A stretch of 64,000 nt of DNA from Prinia subflava (GCF_021018805.1 NC_086258.1:4565081-4629080), one strand, 5' to 3'. Positions 35,607 to 47,216 are shown, numbered from the stretch's first letter. Program-made: numbers and translations. The notes: generated from the sequence alone by a model not told the origin.

Positions 35607-37295
35607 GGAGCTGCAGGCTCCAAGCTCCTGCCCTGCACTGAGATCAGCATTACCCAACTAACCACAGGCACTGCCCACCTAAGGAGCACATTCCCATCCA
35701 CTGAACTCTTCTAAATGCGCATTTTTTCAGAAGCAAAGAGCATAAAAACTCTGTTATGAGTGTTGTTATTTTGCAACCTGTTTCTATTCCCTTAGAACTT
35801 GATTCCCGAGTTATTTGCTCACAGAGCAAGCTGCAGCAATGGGAATTCTTCCAGGTGCATTTTTGAATGAGGATATTTGGGTAAAATGTTGTGAACTGCA
35901 GGCCTGGAAGCTGTGAAGCCTCAGGGTTTGGGGTAATCCACGCTGTGGTTTCATCCCTTGGTCAGACGTGCAGGGTGGCTTTGCTTGAGTCACCCCAAAG
36001 TGTCCCAGCCCTGGAATTGGTGCTGATGGATGTTAAATATCTGGATTATATTTGACATAGAGAGAGTGGAGTGTCTGTTTTAAGCTGCCAGTGCCACTGG
36101 GGAGATCTCCTGTCACTGCAACAGTGGCCAGTCCCTCCCTTGGTTTCTGCAGACAGGGTGAAGAGAGAGAGCTGAAAGGAAAGCTCTGGGGTGCCCCATT
36201 CCCACTGCTCCTTTCTCTGCCCTGGGACAGCTCTGCAGAAAACATCTCCCCTCCAGCCCAGAGCCTTTCCTTTTGAGCAGTAACTCAACCTGACCAAATG
36301 TAGCTTCTAAGAGTCAAGCACACCCCAGAGTCTCGTGAAAAACTGAAAAAACAGCATTTTTTAGGACCAAATGTGGCCAAGGCTCTGTGCCAGAACAAAC
36401 CCTTCCTCCCTTTAGCTTTGTCAGCCTCAGGACATACCTGGCTACAACACCACATATCAAAGAGGGGACAGGGGAGAGGGGGAGCCTCACACAGAAACAA
36501 CAAACCCGTGAGCTAATCCTGCCAGGAAATGCTGAACCCCTTGACCAAGCTCTGCCTTACAAAGATCCCTGTGATCACCCAAGCTCAGACTCTCTTTCAT
36601 GTGGTTTGGAGTGGAATTGGGATCTGCAGGGCTGTGCCCAAGGAAGAAACACAGCTCAAAACCTACCTAGAGAGGCAGGTTTGGCAAACATTTCCTGCTA
36701 AGAAGAGGTGCTTAAGCCCTTCTCCATCCTTGTGTTGTTTTCTCTTCTATTAACTGAGTAAGAGCTTTTGTGGATTGTGTCCAGGGTGAGCTGATTAAAA
36801 AAAAAAAAAAAAAGCAAATGATGCACCAGCCACATTAGGTCAGGCATTTGGGGTAATTGCAGAAAATACCAGAGAAGAAATCTCAGGTCAGAGAAACCCC
36901 CTTGGATGTCCAGCTGCACACAGCCCATTCCCTGGCAGACACAGGCTGGCTCTTGTGGCCAAGTCTCTGTGTTTAATCCACCCATGTGGAAGAAAAGGGG
37001 TCAGGGGTGCTCAGGGGAGTCACTGGGATCTGTCTCCAGCCCTCTTCCATGAAAGGGAGGGTTCTCATATTTTCTGCTATAGGGTTTAAGTTTTTTTCAA
37101 AACAGATAATCTGGAATATGGATGGTATGGACTTTTTCTCACTGTGCTTGCAATCAAGGACAGTGGGGCAGGGCTCTCACTGAGCTTGGTCTCTTTTCAT
37201 TTTTACCTTCCTGTAAGGCAGAACGGACTGGTGGTAAGAGAAAAACACATATTAGATGCCTTTGGTTTAAGCCTTATTTCTGCCTCAGGTGAACT
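35607..37295. other. Unique non-coding sequence
   Basis: No gene recognised. An A17 run lies at 36797-36813. The left arm of the large inverted repeat begins at the right edge. Confidence 0.5.
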
Positions 37296-37488
37296 CTGTT
37301 CCCTTCTTAGCATGCATGATTTAACTTTTTAATGCCTCTGTCTCTCCATTCTAGAGGACGATGGAAATAACTCTTGCAGAGTGCAGTGGAGTTTTCAAAC
37401 AGAAAATGCAAAGCTGCCTTTGTGTGGGTAAGAACAGCAATTCCCCACTGTGGCCCTGGCAGCCAGCAGGCAGTGCTGGGACCCTGCC
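37296..37488 (+). repeat. Large inverted repeat, left arm (193 bp)
   Basis: Each base pairs with 75309 minus its coordinate in the right arm. 190 of 193 positions match (98.4%), with no gap. The three differences are at 37307, 37343 and 37368; in each the left arm has T where the complement of the right arm has C, and none is in a CpG. Similarity stops abruptly at both arm ends. The arm is unique-looking sequence, not CR1 or LTR, and appears only in these two places in the window. Confidence 0.98.
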
Positions 37489-37820
37489 CCAGCACTGCTG
37501 TGCCTCTGGACGTGCTGATGTGCTGGGACAGGTTGGGTTGTGTTTGTAGGGCAGTGTTCTGTTGGTGCTTGACTCAATCTGTGCTTAGAGTGAACTGTGA
37601 AAAAACCACTGGGAAAAAAACAGCTCCTCTCCTGTGAGCTCAAGCCTGGGACTCTGACAGTGTGCAAGGCACTGGGGGAGCCTGGAGAGACACTGGAAAA
37701 AGCCAAGAGACAAAGACAGTGGTCAAGCATGGCATGGACAGGTCCGTGTGTGCCACCCACCCCTGTGGGATCCTCTGGCATTTCTCCTCTGCTGGAGAAA
37801 TGACAGTCCCAGACCTGTCT
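37489..37820. other. Spacer of the large inverted repeat (332 bp)
   Basis: Unique sequence between the arms. It contains a small perfect hairpin (ATTTCTCC at 37780-37787, 6-base loop, GGAGAAAT at 37794-37801). No gene or transposon terminus is seen. Its length would allow a transcript across the locus to fold into a long hairpin with a large loop. Confidence 0.8.
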
Positions 37821-38013
37821 GGCAGGGTCCCAGCACTGCCTGCTGGCTGCCAGGGCCACAGTGGGGAATTGCTGTTCTTACCCACACAAAGGCAGCTTTG
37901 CATTTTCTGTTTGAAAACTCCACTGCACTCTGCAAGAGTTGTTTCCATCGTCCTCTAGAATGGAGGGACAGAGGCATTAAAAAGTTAAATCATGCATGCT
38001 AGGAAGGGAACAG
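37821..38013 (-). repeat. Large inverted repeat, right arm (193 bp)
   Basis: Reverse complement of 37296-37488. Beyond 38013 the next few bases match only sporadically (38015 and 38016 pair, 38014 does not), so the junction is sharp. Open frames in the two arms are mirror images of each other, as expected, and have no recognisable domain. Confidence 0.98.
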
Positions 38014-41000
38014 CGTCTGGCTGTCTGGCTCTGTCCTGGATTTTGGTGAGCTGAACCATTGGTCTCTGACCCCACAAAAATTCCTGGTGTCAGTCACCTT
38101 CCACCAAGTCCAAAGTGGATGAGGAAAACACAGGCATGGAGGAAATGCTGGGGATGGGGCAGGGCAGAATGAACTGGAGAAAACTGGAAGCTGTGGAACA
38201 AAGCTACAGACAAATCCAGAGGACACCTTCCTGGGAGGATGTTTGGATATTCAGGTTTACAGGACCAGGGGTTTCAGTAAATGACACCCTTTTGGAGAGG
38301 TTTTGTTTCAGGCAGGATTCCTGAGAAGTGAATTTTCCCTGCCAGCTCTGTTTGAGGCACATTCTGTTCATGGCTGTGCCTGCTAAATCCCTTAAATTCA
38401 GTACATTTAGCTGAGAGTTGTTTGAATGTAGCAAAGGCCACATTTTGGCCTGTTGGCTAACACAGAGAGTGCTGGGTGAGAGGTAAAACCCACCTGCCAA
38501 GTCACTGCCATAAATGCTGATTTAGAGCCTGCTTGGCTATATAGCACTTGGATCCTGCCTCATTTGCTTCCCACTTGTAAATGAGATTTCACATATTGTC
38601 CTTTAATTTTTACCTCTGGAGCATTTTCTTTGATTACTCACACTTCTGGGCATTCTCACTGAGCATGAGAAAGTCAGCTCAGAGAGAACATGGAGCTTCT
38701 CTGCTGCAGTGCTTAAAATCCCCTGATTGTCCCCCCAGCCACCACTTCCCTCTCCTTTTCTTCTGTGCCCAGGCTTTTGAGCTATAGAAGTGATCAATTG
38801 CTTAAATTATTGTAATGGTTGGCAGAGGGAAGGGGGAGGAGGCATGAGGGGATGGAATTAAAAAGTGTCCCTCCAAGCTGGGAACTTGGTATTAAAATCT
38901 CAGTCAAATCCATTCTGGAAGCACTGAGCTAATGAATCTCCCAGCCCCAGCCTTGCAGTGGGAAGGGTAACTCAGTTGTAAGTGTGTAGTGCAGGTATTA
39001 CTACAACTTGACTAATAGGGAGTGAATATTGCAGAAAGATGTCTGTGTATATTCATTTGAAGTCCTGAACAAATTTGCTTTGAATCTCCTGGTCTGTTTC
39101 TATGGCTGCTTTCCACAAATATTCCAGCAAATGAGCTTTACTAGTGCGAATACTCATCAAAAGTCAATTTGGAACTCAAATAGCTTAATATTTTCCAAAA
39201 GCATATTCCAAATTACACACATGAACATGCAGTTCAAAATGGATGCTGGTTCTGATGTGATTAGTTACACAACTTTGCCCAGCCAGGGATCAGAAATAAC
39301 ACAATACAGCTCATGTAACCATCCACGGAGCCTGGATTTCAGACTTGGAATGTTGGAGATTTTCAATGAACTGTCTGTGAACAGCTCAGCAGCCTTGACT
39401 TCCATTCTCTGAAGACATCCATAAACAGGCATTTTAGCACTGAAGAGCAGTTGGGAATTTTGCAATTAGCAAGTGGCCAACTTGCAGGAGGAGAGGGAGA
39501 CTGGATTTTTGTGATGAATCATTGGATAACTGTCGGGAAGCTCAATACTCCAGCTCTATAGACAGAAAACCAGTAGTGAGTCACATTTTTCCCCTGAACT
39601 CAGCTGAAAATTCGTGTTCATGGTGTACTGTGGATTGGCAAGTGCAGAGATTTACCCATCTCCAGTGGAGGACTCACCCTGCAGCCCTTCCTGGAGTGAA
39701 AGAGACCCCGTGAATCACTGAACTAAGCAGACAACCTTCCCCATGGGGCTGTTGTGCCTTCACCCTAAATCTGCTGCCATGGGGTGCATGGGCACACAGG
39801 AATTGGGAAATGCTTTCCAATGCTGGCACCTCTCACTCCTCAGATCAGCCCTTGTTCTGCAGATGCTGGTGTGTGCTCTACTGTCACACCTAGAAATCAC
39901 AGAAATCAGGATACTGAAATTACAGATTCAATAATACAAATCTGATGGGTGCAAATGAAATATCAGTGAGCACAGATCCTCCTCCAGCTGCAGAGGAGGG
40001 CTCCAGCATCCTTGAGTTGAAAGATGCAGCTCAGGGAAGGCTGGGCTCCTCCACAGTCCCCAGTGACAGCGTGCAGGGAGTGATTTTAACCATTGCTGCT
40101 GCTGTCATCAGACCAGGCTCAACCCCAGCTCTCAGTGTCTCCCAGCTGGATTTGCTGTGCCATGAGGAAATTCCTCAGCCAGGGCTGGTGGCTGCCTCCT
40201 GCCATCCACGAGTTCTCCTGGCTCAGAACAGCCCTAAAGCTCTGGAATGGGATCCGTGGGAGCTCTGAGGATGGGATATGTGGAAGCAGGAGAGGGAAAG
40301 CTGACCATCATCCCTGAGAGCCACAGCCCTGAGAGCCACAGCCCTGTGCGGATCAAACCCCTGGAGGAATGATGCCATCACAGTTTTCCAAGAGGAAACT
40401 TCCATCGTTTACCCTGAGCTGCAGCTCCAGCAGCACTAAACACTGTTTTCCAGCTAGTAAAATGAGGCACAATTTTTTACATGCTGTTTGTGGTGACAGT
40501 GCAATCAGTCTTGCTGGGAGCCAGGCTCACACGGGCCAGGAGCTGCACAGAGCACTGTGTGAGGCACCCAGCCTTCCAGCTTTCAGCTTTATTTCTCTGG
40601 GGTTCTTATTTTTCCACCCCCCCAGCAGAACTCTCTCTGCTTCTCCCCCTTTTATCTATTCATTCATTTATTTACTCGTTGAATGCAGATTTATTTTGAT
40701 GCCCAGCAATTTCAGGTAAACAAAAGGAGACTGCACTTCTGGGAAAAGGCTGTTAATGGCCTCGCTGAGGGAGAAGCAAATGGAACTTTCCTAAACAAAG
40801 CTGCAGGGAGCATCGCTCACACCCAGCAGGACTCTGGGGCAAACTGGGTTTGTTAGCAAAAGAGCACGCACAGAGTTTGGGAGGCTGGGTTGGGGTTTTT
40901 TTCTCATTTTTCTGCTTTTTGATTCCAAGAAATACTTGCAGAAAACAACTCCACAGGAATGTGGAAACAAAGCTGAAGTTCTGCTTCTGCTGAGATTAAA

Positions 41001-41685
41001 CTGAAAGGAGAGGGAAGGAATCCGCTCTCACTGCTGCATGGTGTAACTCCACTGCAAAACAAAATCAAGTGAGGTGGATGTTTCTTTTCTAATTTTTTCC
41101 CTCCTCTATCAGTCTCTGTAAACCTCTGCTTATTTTAATTCCTTCCCCCACCTTCTGGATTTGCACTCTTCCTCCAGCTCTGGTGTATTCCAAGAAATGA
41201 GAAATTAAAACCTGTGGTGTGTTTTGCTGTCTTTACACAGTCTCAAAATAAAGAAACATGAGCTGAGATTCCCAGTAGAAATCTGGGAAGCAGCTGTACC
41301 TTACAGCTGAATTAAGATTGTTGCATTTGCAGGCAGCAGGTGAAGTCTGATCCAAAGATCTCTGATGTAGAAAGATTCCCATTGATTTACAAGGACTGTG
41401 GATGGGGACTTTGGATAGGAGTCGTGATAACATCCAGTCATCTTATCTGGAAAACATCAGTAAAACCCAGGGCAGTCAAAGTTTGTCCTTATCACCTCCA
41501 ATCTCCCACCTGTGCTGCCTCTTGCCCTGTCCCAGGAGTGGTGGCAGGCTCAGGAAAATGCAGATATTCCTCCCTCCGAGATCCTTGTGCTAGCATCCAT
41601 GAGGACATGATTTTCTCGTCCTGAAATTAAATTTCTGAGCCCCTTACTGTCTCAAATGACCAGATGGAAAAGACAGTAATTGCTG
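38014..41685. other. Unique non-coding sequence
   Basis: About 3.7 kb of unique sequence with no recognised gene or element. A perfect 15-bp tandem duplication (CCCTGAGAGCCACAG twice) lies at 40312-40341. Confidence 0.5.
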
Positions 41686-41840
41686 AGAAACTTATTGACT
41701 TTTCCTTTTTAATTAATCCTAAGTGGAAGAAAACCTGCAGTTCCCTGTCCAGACAGCGTATGTGAGAGAGGAGGAGGGAAAAGGGAGCGAGAGGAGAGAA
41801 TCATAATTAAAATAACTCAAATTAATCTTGGTGAGTGCTC
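41686..41840. promoter_or_regulatory. Candidate conserved non-coding element
   Basis: Repeat-free block with TTTTTAATTAATCCTAAG at the left and ATCATAATTAAAATAACTC plus AAATTAATCTTGG at the right, around a purine-rich centre containing CpGs. The motif pattern is enhancer-like only. Confidence 0.27.
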
Positions 41841-42284
41841 CTGCCACTTCAGTGCTTTGAATACAGGGGGGAAGTGTTGTTGCAGTCGAGTCTCCTTTGT
41901 TTCAAATGGCAGCTCGAATAAGGACCAGCAGACATCAGGCCTGTCCCAGAGAACAGCTGCTCACTGCAGCTCTGCATCCTTCCAGCCAAAACACCTCTCA
42001 TGTCCTCTCTGTGAGGCCTGAACGTGCTTCCTGTGGAGCAAGATGAAGAAAACTCTGCTGTGTGGGGAGGGGGTGATGACAGAGCTGCTCCACACCCATG
42101 GCTGAGCTCCTGAGTGCTGGGAGAGACAGGAGGGGTGAACCCTCTTGGTCCATCTCTTTCATGTGAACAGACCCCAGGGAGCACCACGGCTTGGCTGGGG
42201 GATGTTTACAAAGCTCCAGGTTCTCAGGTAGGCAGGGGAATCAGGAATTTCTACAAAATGGCACGGACAGGGCTGGCTCTGAGG
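41841..42284. other. Unique non-coding sequence
   Basis: No gene or element is recognised before the CR1 tail. Confidence 0.5.
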
Positions 42285-42345
42285 TGTGAGGGCTGGGTTG
42301 GACTCAATGGCCGTGACAGTCTCTTCCACCCGGTGATTCTGTGAT
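42285..42345 (+). mobile_element. CR1 LINE, 3' end fragment that seeded the octamer array
   Basis: GGGCTGGGTTGGACTCAATGG and CAGTCTCTTCCACCCGGTG match the last ~55 bp of a CR1, directly followed by its terminal ATTCTGTG octamer. Confidence 0.88.
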
Positions 42346-42967
42346 TCTGTGGCTCTGTGACTCTGTAATTCTGTAATTCTGTGATTCTGTGATTCTGTGA
42401 TTCTGTGATTCTGTGACTCTGTGACTGTGATTCTGTGATTCTGTGACTCTGTGACTCTGTGACTGTGATTCTGTGATTCTGTGACTTTCAAATTCTGTGA
42501 TTCTGTGATCCTGTGATTCTGTGATTCTGTGGCTCTGTGACTCTGTGATTCTGTAATTCTGTGATTCTGTGATTCTGTGATTCTGTGATTCTGTGATTCT
42601 GTGACTCTGTGACTGTGATTCTGTGATTCTGTGACTTTCAAATTCTGTGATTCTGTGATTCTGTAATTCTGTGATTCTGTGACTGTGGTTCTGTGGTTCT
42701 GTGATCCTGTGACTCTGTGATCCTGTGATTCTGTGATTCTGTGATCCTGTAATTCTGTGATTCTGTGATCCTGTAATTCTGTGATCCTGTGATTCTGTGA
42801 TCCTGTGATTCTGTGACTCTGTGATTCTGTGACTCTGTGACTCTGTGACTCTGTGACTCTGTGACTCTGTAATTCTGTAATTCTGTGATTCTGTGGTTCT
42901 GTGGTTCTGTGACTGTGACTCTGTGACTGTGACTCTGTGACTCTGTAATTCTGTGGTTCTGTGCTTG
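42333..42967 (+). repeat. Expanded CR1 terminal octamer array (TTCTGTGA)n, ~630 bp
   Basis: Roughly 79 octamer-sized units follow the CR1 end, mainly TTCTGTGA with CTCTGTGA, TCCTGTGA, TTCTGTAA and GGTTCTGT variants and occasional 6-bp units (GTGACT). The array has internal higher-order duplication: the unusual GACTTTCAAATTC occurs at 42483 and 42633, 150 bp apart, and GGCTCTGTGACTCTG occurs at 42351 and 42531, 180 bp apart. Because 8 bp repeated three times is 24 nt, the minus strand reads as a 295-codon frame of degenerate SQNHRITE octapeptides. This is a by-product and not a gene call. Confidence 0.96.
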
Positions 42968-43138
42968 TGTCTCAGGTGCCACAGCCCCAGCTGGCTGCAG
43001 GCTCTGTGCCACACACGGAGCACACCTGGGGCTGTCCTGGGGTGACAAACCCGTGCTGAGGATGGCAGGGCAGCAGCGCCCGAGCAGGGACTTCTGTGAG
43101 TGCTGGCAGCTCTCAGCTCTTCAGGACAGCAGTGAGCT
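42968..43138. other. Unique sequence right of octamer array
   Basis: GC-rich unique sequence with no gene seen. Confidence 0.5.
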
Positions 43139-43175
43139 CTGAATTCTGAATTCTGAATTCTGTTCTGAATTCTGG
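43139..43175 (+). repeat. 7-bp tandem repeat (TGAATTC)n
   Basis: Four to five units of TGAATTC, one shortened to TGTTC. It lies 170 bp right of the octamer array and shares the ATTCTG core, so an origin from the same sequence is possible but unproven. Confidence 0.85.
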
Positions 43176-43375
43176 CGTGTGGAATAGGCAAATTGGGCCA
43201 GACTGCTCATCTTTGAGTGATGTCTTACTGAGGGCAGTGGGAGCTGACCTCAGAAAAAAAACAAGTTCAGTAGGGAAGGGAACCTGCTGCTCAGAAATGT
43301 CACTGATCCATGTGTTCCACAGAGAGGAAAGTTCTTTCCCTCTCCTTTCCACTCCACTGCAGACAGCAGGATACT

Positions 43376-43725
43376 TAAAATGAAACAAAACTTAAACTCA
43401 ATAAATTTTGGCAAAAGAATCTTAAATTGTATTAACTTAATAAAACTTGCATGTAATAGGACTTTAAATTAATAAAAGATAGATGTAATATCACTTAAAC
43501 TTCATACAACTTAAGCTTAAATTTAACCTAAATTTAACTGAGCCTAAATTTAAAACAACTTAAAATGACATAATTTAACTAAGCAATATTTAACCTAAAC
43601 TTAAACTTAACCTAAACCTAAATTTAACAGAAATTAATCTTCATAGAACTTAACGATAACAGAATACTAAAATATAAGTTAACTCAGACCTAAATATAAT
43701 AAATAACTCCAATTAACTCCAAGCA
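43376..43725 (+). repeat. G-poor cryptic repeat rich in CTTAAA / ACCTAAA / TTTAAC
   Basis: About 350 bp in which short related words (CTTAAA, CCTAAA, ATTTAAC, TTAATAAA) recur without a fixed period. G is scarce on the plus strand. The centre (about 43510-43630) reads as alternating TTTAACCTAAA and CTTAAACTT words. It looks like a decayed AT-rich satellite or slippage-born sequence; no family is recognised. Confidence 0.65.
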
Positions 43726-43730
43726 TCCTC

Positions 43731-43752
43731 CCCAGCCCAGCCCAGCCCAGCA
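43731..43752 (+). repeat. Short (CCCAG)n run
   Basis: Four CCCAG-type units at the right edge of the G-poor block. Confidence 0.75.
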
Positions 43753-45360
43753 CAGGCATCTCAGCTCTCACCAAGCTACTTTGTTTTTTTTCAGTTTTCT
43801 TCCTTCTTGCTGAGAAGTTGCTGCTGGGATTAAAAAGGCATCGGGCAAATCATCAGTATGAAAGAGACACACTGAGAAGAGAGCAGATTAACCCACACTG
43901 CAGAGAAAACTCCTCATTTCTGGAGTGTTTGTTTTGAAAATGTCACTTCAACGGGTCACAGAATTCATGAATAAAATCCCATCCTTATTTCAATTCAAAA
44001 AGGAATAAAGATTTATTACCCAGCCTCGACAGGAAAGCAGTATTGACCCACCAATGAGTCAAGGTCTATGGTACTGCATGCAGAAATATTTATTGCTTTT
44101 AATTACCATATACTAGCAAGGAACTTTTTTTAATAATTTTTATTACTATTGTTTTATTGTACTGTGTAAAAGAAAGATGGAATTGCCAGCAAAGCCTCCT
44201 GAGAGTACATGGTGATGGAATGAAAGACAGTTTGATGCTGATGGGTTAAATAAAAGGTCACTGCCACTCAAGAGATGTTGGCAGCACATTGGTAAACCTG
44301 CTTTGAAACATCATTAACCCCATTTTACTGACCAAAAAAAAAATACACAGGTAGTACCCCTAAAGATCTGCAAAGACACCACCTGGGATTACTAAGATTT
44401 GGGACCTAAATATCAGAAAATTATGACTCAAGCAGTTGCAGACTGGAAGTGCTGGACTCAGATGGTGAATGTTAGGGGACAGCTGGTTGATGCCACCCTC
44501 TGACACCACCCACAGGGTCTGGAGGACCCAGGTGTCACCCAGGGGCCATCCCTTGGCCAGAGGAAGGAGAAGACCCCCACGTCCCCTCTGCATGGAGCTC
44601 ATTTCCCAGAGCCAGCCTTTCCCAGCAGGCTGGGGTGGAACACCCCGGCTGAGTGTGCTGCAGGGGCAGCCAGCAGCCAGTGCTGCTCCTCGTGTTCCCT
44701 GCTCTCCTTGCACACCTCTCCTTCCAGCCAGCAGCCATGGGAACCTCCCAGAGGGGGAAATGTAAGGCAGCCCTGGTGCTTCAGCAGCTGACTGACAGGC
44801 AGGCTGTGATAATGAAGTCCATTTTTATTTTTTATCTCTTGTCAAGGTACAAGGACTCGGCCAGTGTCCCAGGTAATGAGCGTTCCCTCGCCCTCTCCCT
44901 CGCTTGGATTTGAAAGTGTGTGTAGCCATGTGTGGCTGTGTTAACACTACATTACTAAAACCAATCCCGGGAGCCTGCTCCTGCTGCACACCTCGCTGGC
45001 TCCAGCACTTCCTCACTTTGATTTGCATTCATGCAGCCTGTGTAAACAACGCTGCTCAGGGAATATAAATAACTGCAGCCAGCAGTGCTGCTCAGCAGCG
45101 TCCTCAGCTCCTGCTGCAGGGCTGGGGCACAGCCCAGATCCACTCCCTGAAGGGTGCTGCTGCATCCCTCCTCTTCTGCCTCAGTCCTCAGGCCAAGGAG
45201 ACAAGGATGGAGCACTGGAAGCTGCTTAAAACCATGAAAGATCCTTTTAAAATGGCTCAGTTTTCCCGCATCCCTGATGCTGGGCATTTTGGGGAGGTGC
45301 TGTGGTTTGGGTTGTAGGTGTTGGAGTTTTCCCTAGGTGTTGGCAGAGAAAGGCAAACAG
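43753..45360. other. Unique non-coding sequence
   Basis: No gene recognised. AT-rich with homeodomain-like sites at 44090-44165, GC-rich at 44500-44760. CpG-retaining words (GAGCGTTCCCTCGCC, CAATCCCGGGAG) occur between 44878 and 44972. Confidence 0.5.
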
Positions 45361-45600
45361 AGAATCCCAGAATGGTTTGAGTTGGGAGGAACCTTTATTA
45401 TCACCTTGTTCCACCCTCCTACCATGGACAAGGACACCTTCCACTGTCCCAGGTTGCTCCAGCCTGGTCTTGGACACTTCCAGGGATCCAGGGGCAGCCA
45501 CAGCTTCTCTGGGCACCTGTGCCAGGGCCTGCCCACCCTCACAGGGAAGAATTTCCTCCTAACACCTAACCTAAATTTCCCTCTTTCAGAAAGTGGTTCA
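45361..45600 (-). mobile_element. CR1 LINE, 3' end fragment, minus strand
   Basis: Read on the minus strand it runs GGAAATTTAGGTTAGGTGTT, AGGAAATTCTTCCCTGTGAGG, TGGCACAGGTGCCCAGAG, and CTTCCACTGTCC to GGTTCCTCCCAACTCAAACC and GGGATTC. It is the same CR1 group as the 8.6-kb copy. The left edge is the element's 3' terminus with one octamer, and the copy is 5'-truncated near 45600. Confidence 0.95.
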
Positions 45601-47096
45601 ATTTGTCAGTGGTCTGATTTACCTGTGAGAGAGCTGACTCCCTTTTGTACACAGGACAGGTGGGGTGAGGTGTGATCACCCCATTAAACAGAGAAAATCT
45701 CACCTACTCAAGCTCACATCTCTCTCCTCCAGCCTCAGAGTGTGCAAAGTTTCACCCAAGCTGAGTTAAACAAGACCTGCAGTGAGACATCACCAGCTGA
45801 AATCAGGCAGAGCTCATCCTGTTTGAAACCAGCTCAGAGCCGGGCTCAGAGCTCGGAGCTGTTTGAAGTGGAGCTGCCTCTGCTCCCCAAGCCCAGGGCC
45901 AGCAGTGCCAGCCTGGCCACCACGCTCTCCTCAGGATGGGTTTGCTTCATCTCCCTGACTCCTGCAGCAGGGGCAGCATCCCCAGAAGCAGCACCCGGGA
46001 AGCCCACGGTAATTAGGCACAAGCGAACATAAAACTCTCAGGTGGAGGCAACCAAACCAGATCAAGCATTTTTGATTTCACCCTGAGTAAGAACAAAAAC
46101 AGCTAAGAGCACTAAGTATTAAAGGGATTAAAACTGAAATTTTCTGATCTTTTAAGGATTCACATAAAGCCTGGTCTGGACCTGCAATCTTACATCCAGA
46201 TTTGGATCCATATCTGGCTCCTAAACTTAGCGTGGAAGATGACATTTTTACAATCTTTTTCCACTTGAAATTTAAAATTCCAGGAGAATGCTGGCAGAAT
46301 CTCAGCAGATTTCTGAAGTCTGCATCTTTGCTTTACAATCTCAATCCTTTGATTTTTTTTTTCCTTTTTCTTTAGCTGAGCTGAAATAACTCGGATTAAC
46401 AACACACAGTCTATTTAATTGGCTTCATATGGTTCTATTTTAACATTTGGATTAGAATAATATTTCAGAAAATGACTGCTATTATTTTTTTAACAGATGG
46501 TGAAAGATCCACCAAACATAGGAAGTGAGTCACAAGTTGTACTGTAAATAATAAATAATAATAATAATAATAATAGTTCTGCTGACAGTGTAACAAGGGC
46601 TCCGATTTGCTATTACACAGGAAAACTAATAAACCAAAGTGCAAAGCACCTCAGAAATCTTTTATTTTAATTAGCAGTGAACAAACTCATTCTGCCAAAT
46701 GCTGAACTCCCTGGAACACTGGTGGCTTTGCATTTTGCTTAGGAGACAGTTTGAAACAGTAAGGAGGAGATGGAGGGGACAGCCAAACTCTAATGAGAAA
46801 ATACAGTACATGCATCTCCATCTGGGCTTCTTTCAGGGCCATTTCACAAGTGGAGAAGTGAAAAAAATCCTGAAAAAACAGTCGTGATTGCAATTTGAAT
46901 TCCTGCATGTCTCCAGTGTGATGGCCTTTGCTTAGGGCCAGCCTCTCAGTATAGCCCATTTTCCTTTAAAAGGCCACGTGTAGGTGTCCTTATATTTGTT
47001 CTACACCCTGCTGCCACTGCAGTGGATTTGCACGTCCTCCCTGCTGCCACAAATCTCGCCACAAAACTCCCAAGGGGCTGAGGAGGAGCAGGGTGG
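45601..47096. other. Unique non-coding sequence with a short (TAA)n
   Basis: (TAA)n-type repeat at about 46546-46575. The rest is AT-rich unique sequence with no supported gene. Confidence 0.5.
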
Positions 47097-47099
47097 GAA

Positions 47100-47176
<77 letters not shown>

Positions 47177-47216
47177 AGAAGAAGAAGAAGAAGAAGAAGA
47201 AGAAGAAGAAGAAGAA

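Noticed and set aside
37361..38002. Mirror-image open frames in the inverted-repeat arms as a duplicated gene
   Set aside because: The frames are mirror images because the arms are reverse complements; no domain and no start context stands out.
42159..43191. Possible repetitive protein gene on the minus strand
   Set aside because: Translation of the CR1 octamer array; no promoter, splice or homology evidence. Kept only as an observation.
43590..43630. Interstitial telomere repeat (CCTAAA-like words)
   Set aside because: Words are CCTAAA/CTTAAA mixtures without the regular CCCTAA hexamer; better described as an AT-rich cryptic repeat.
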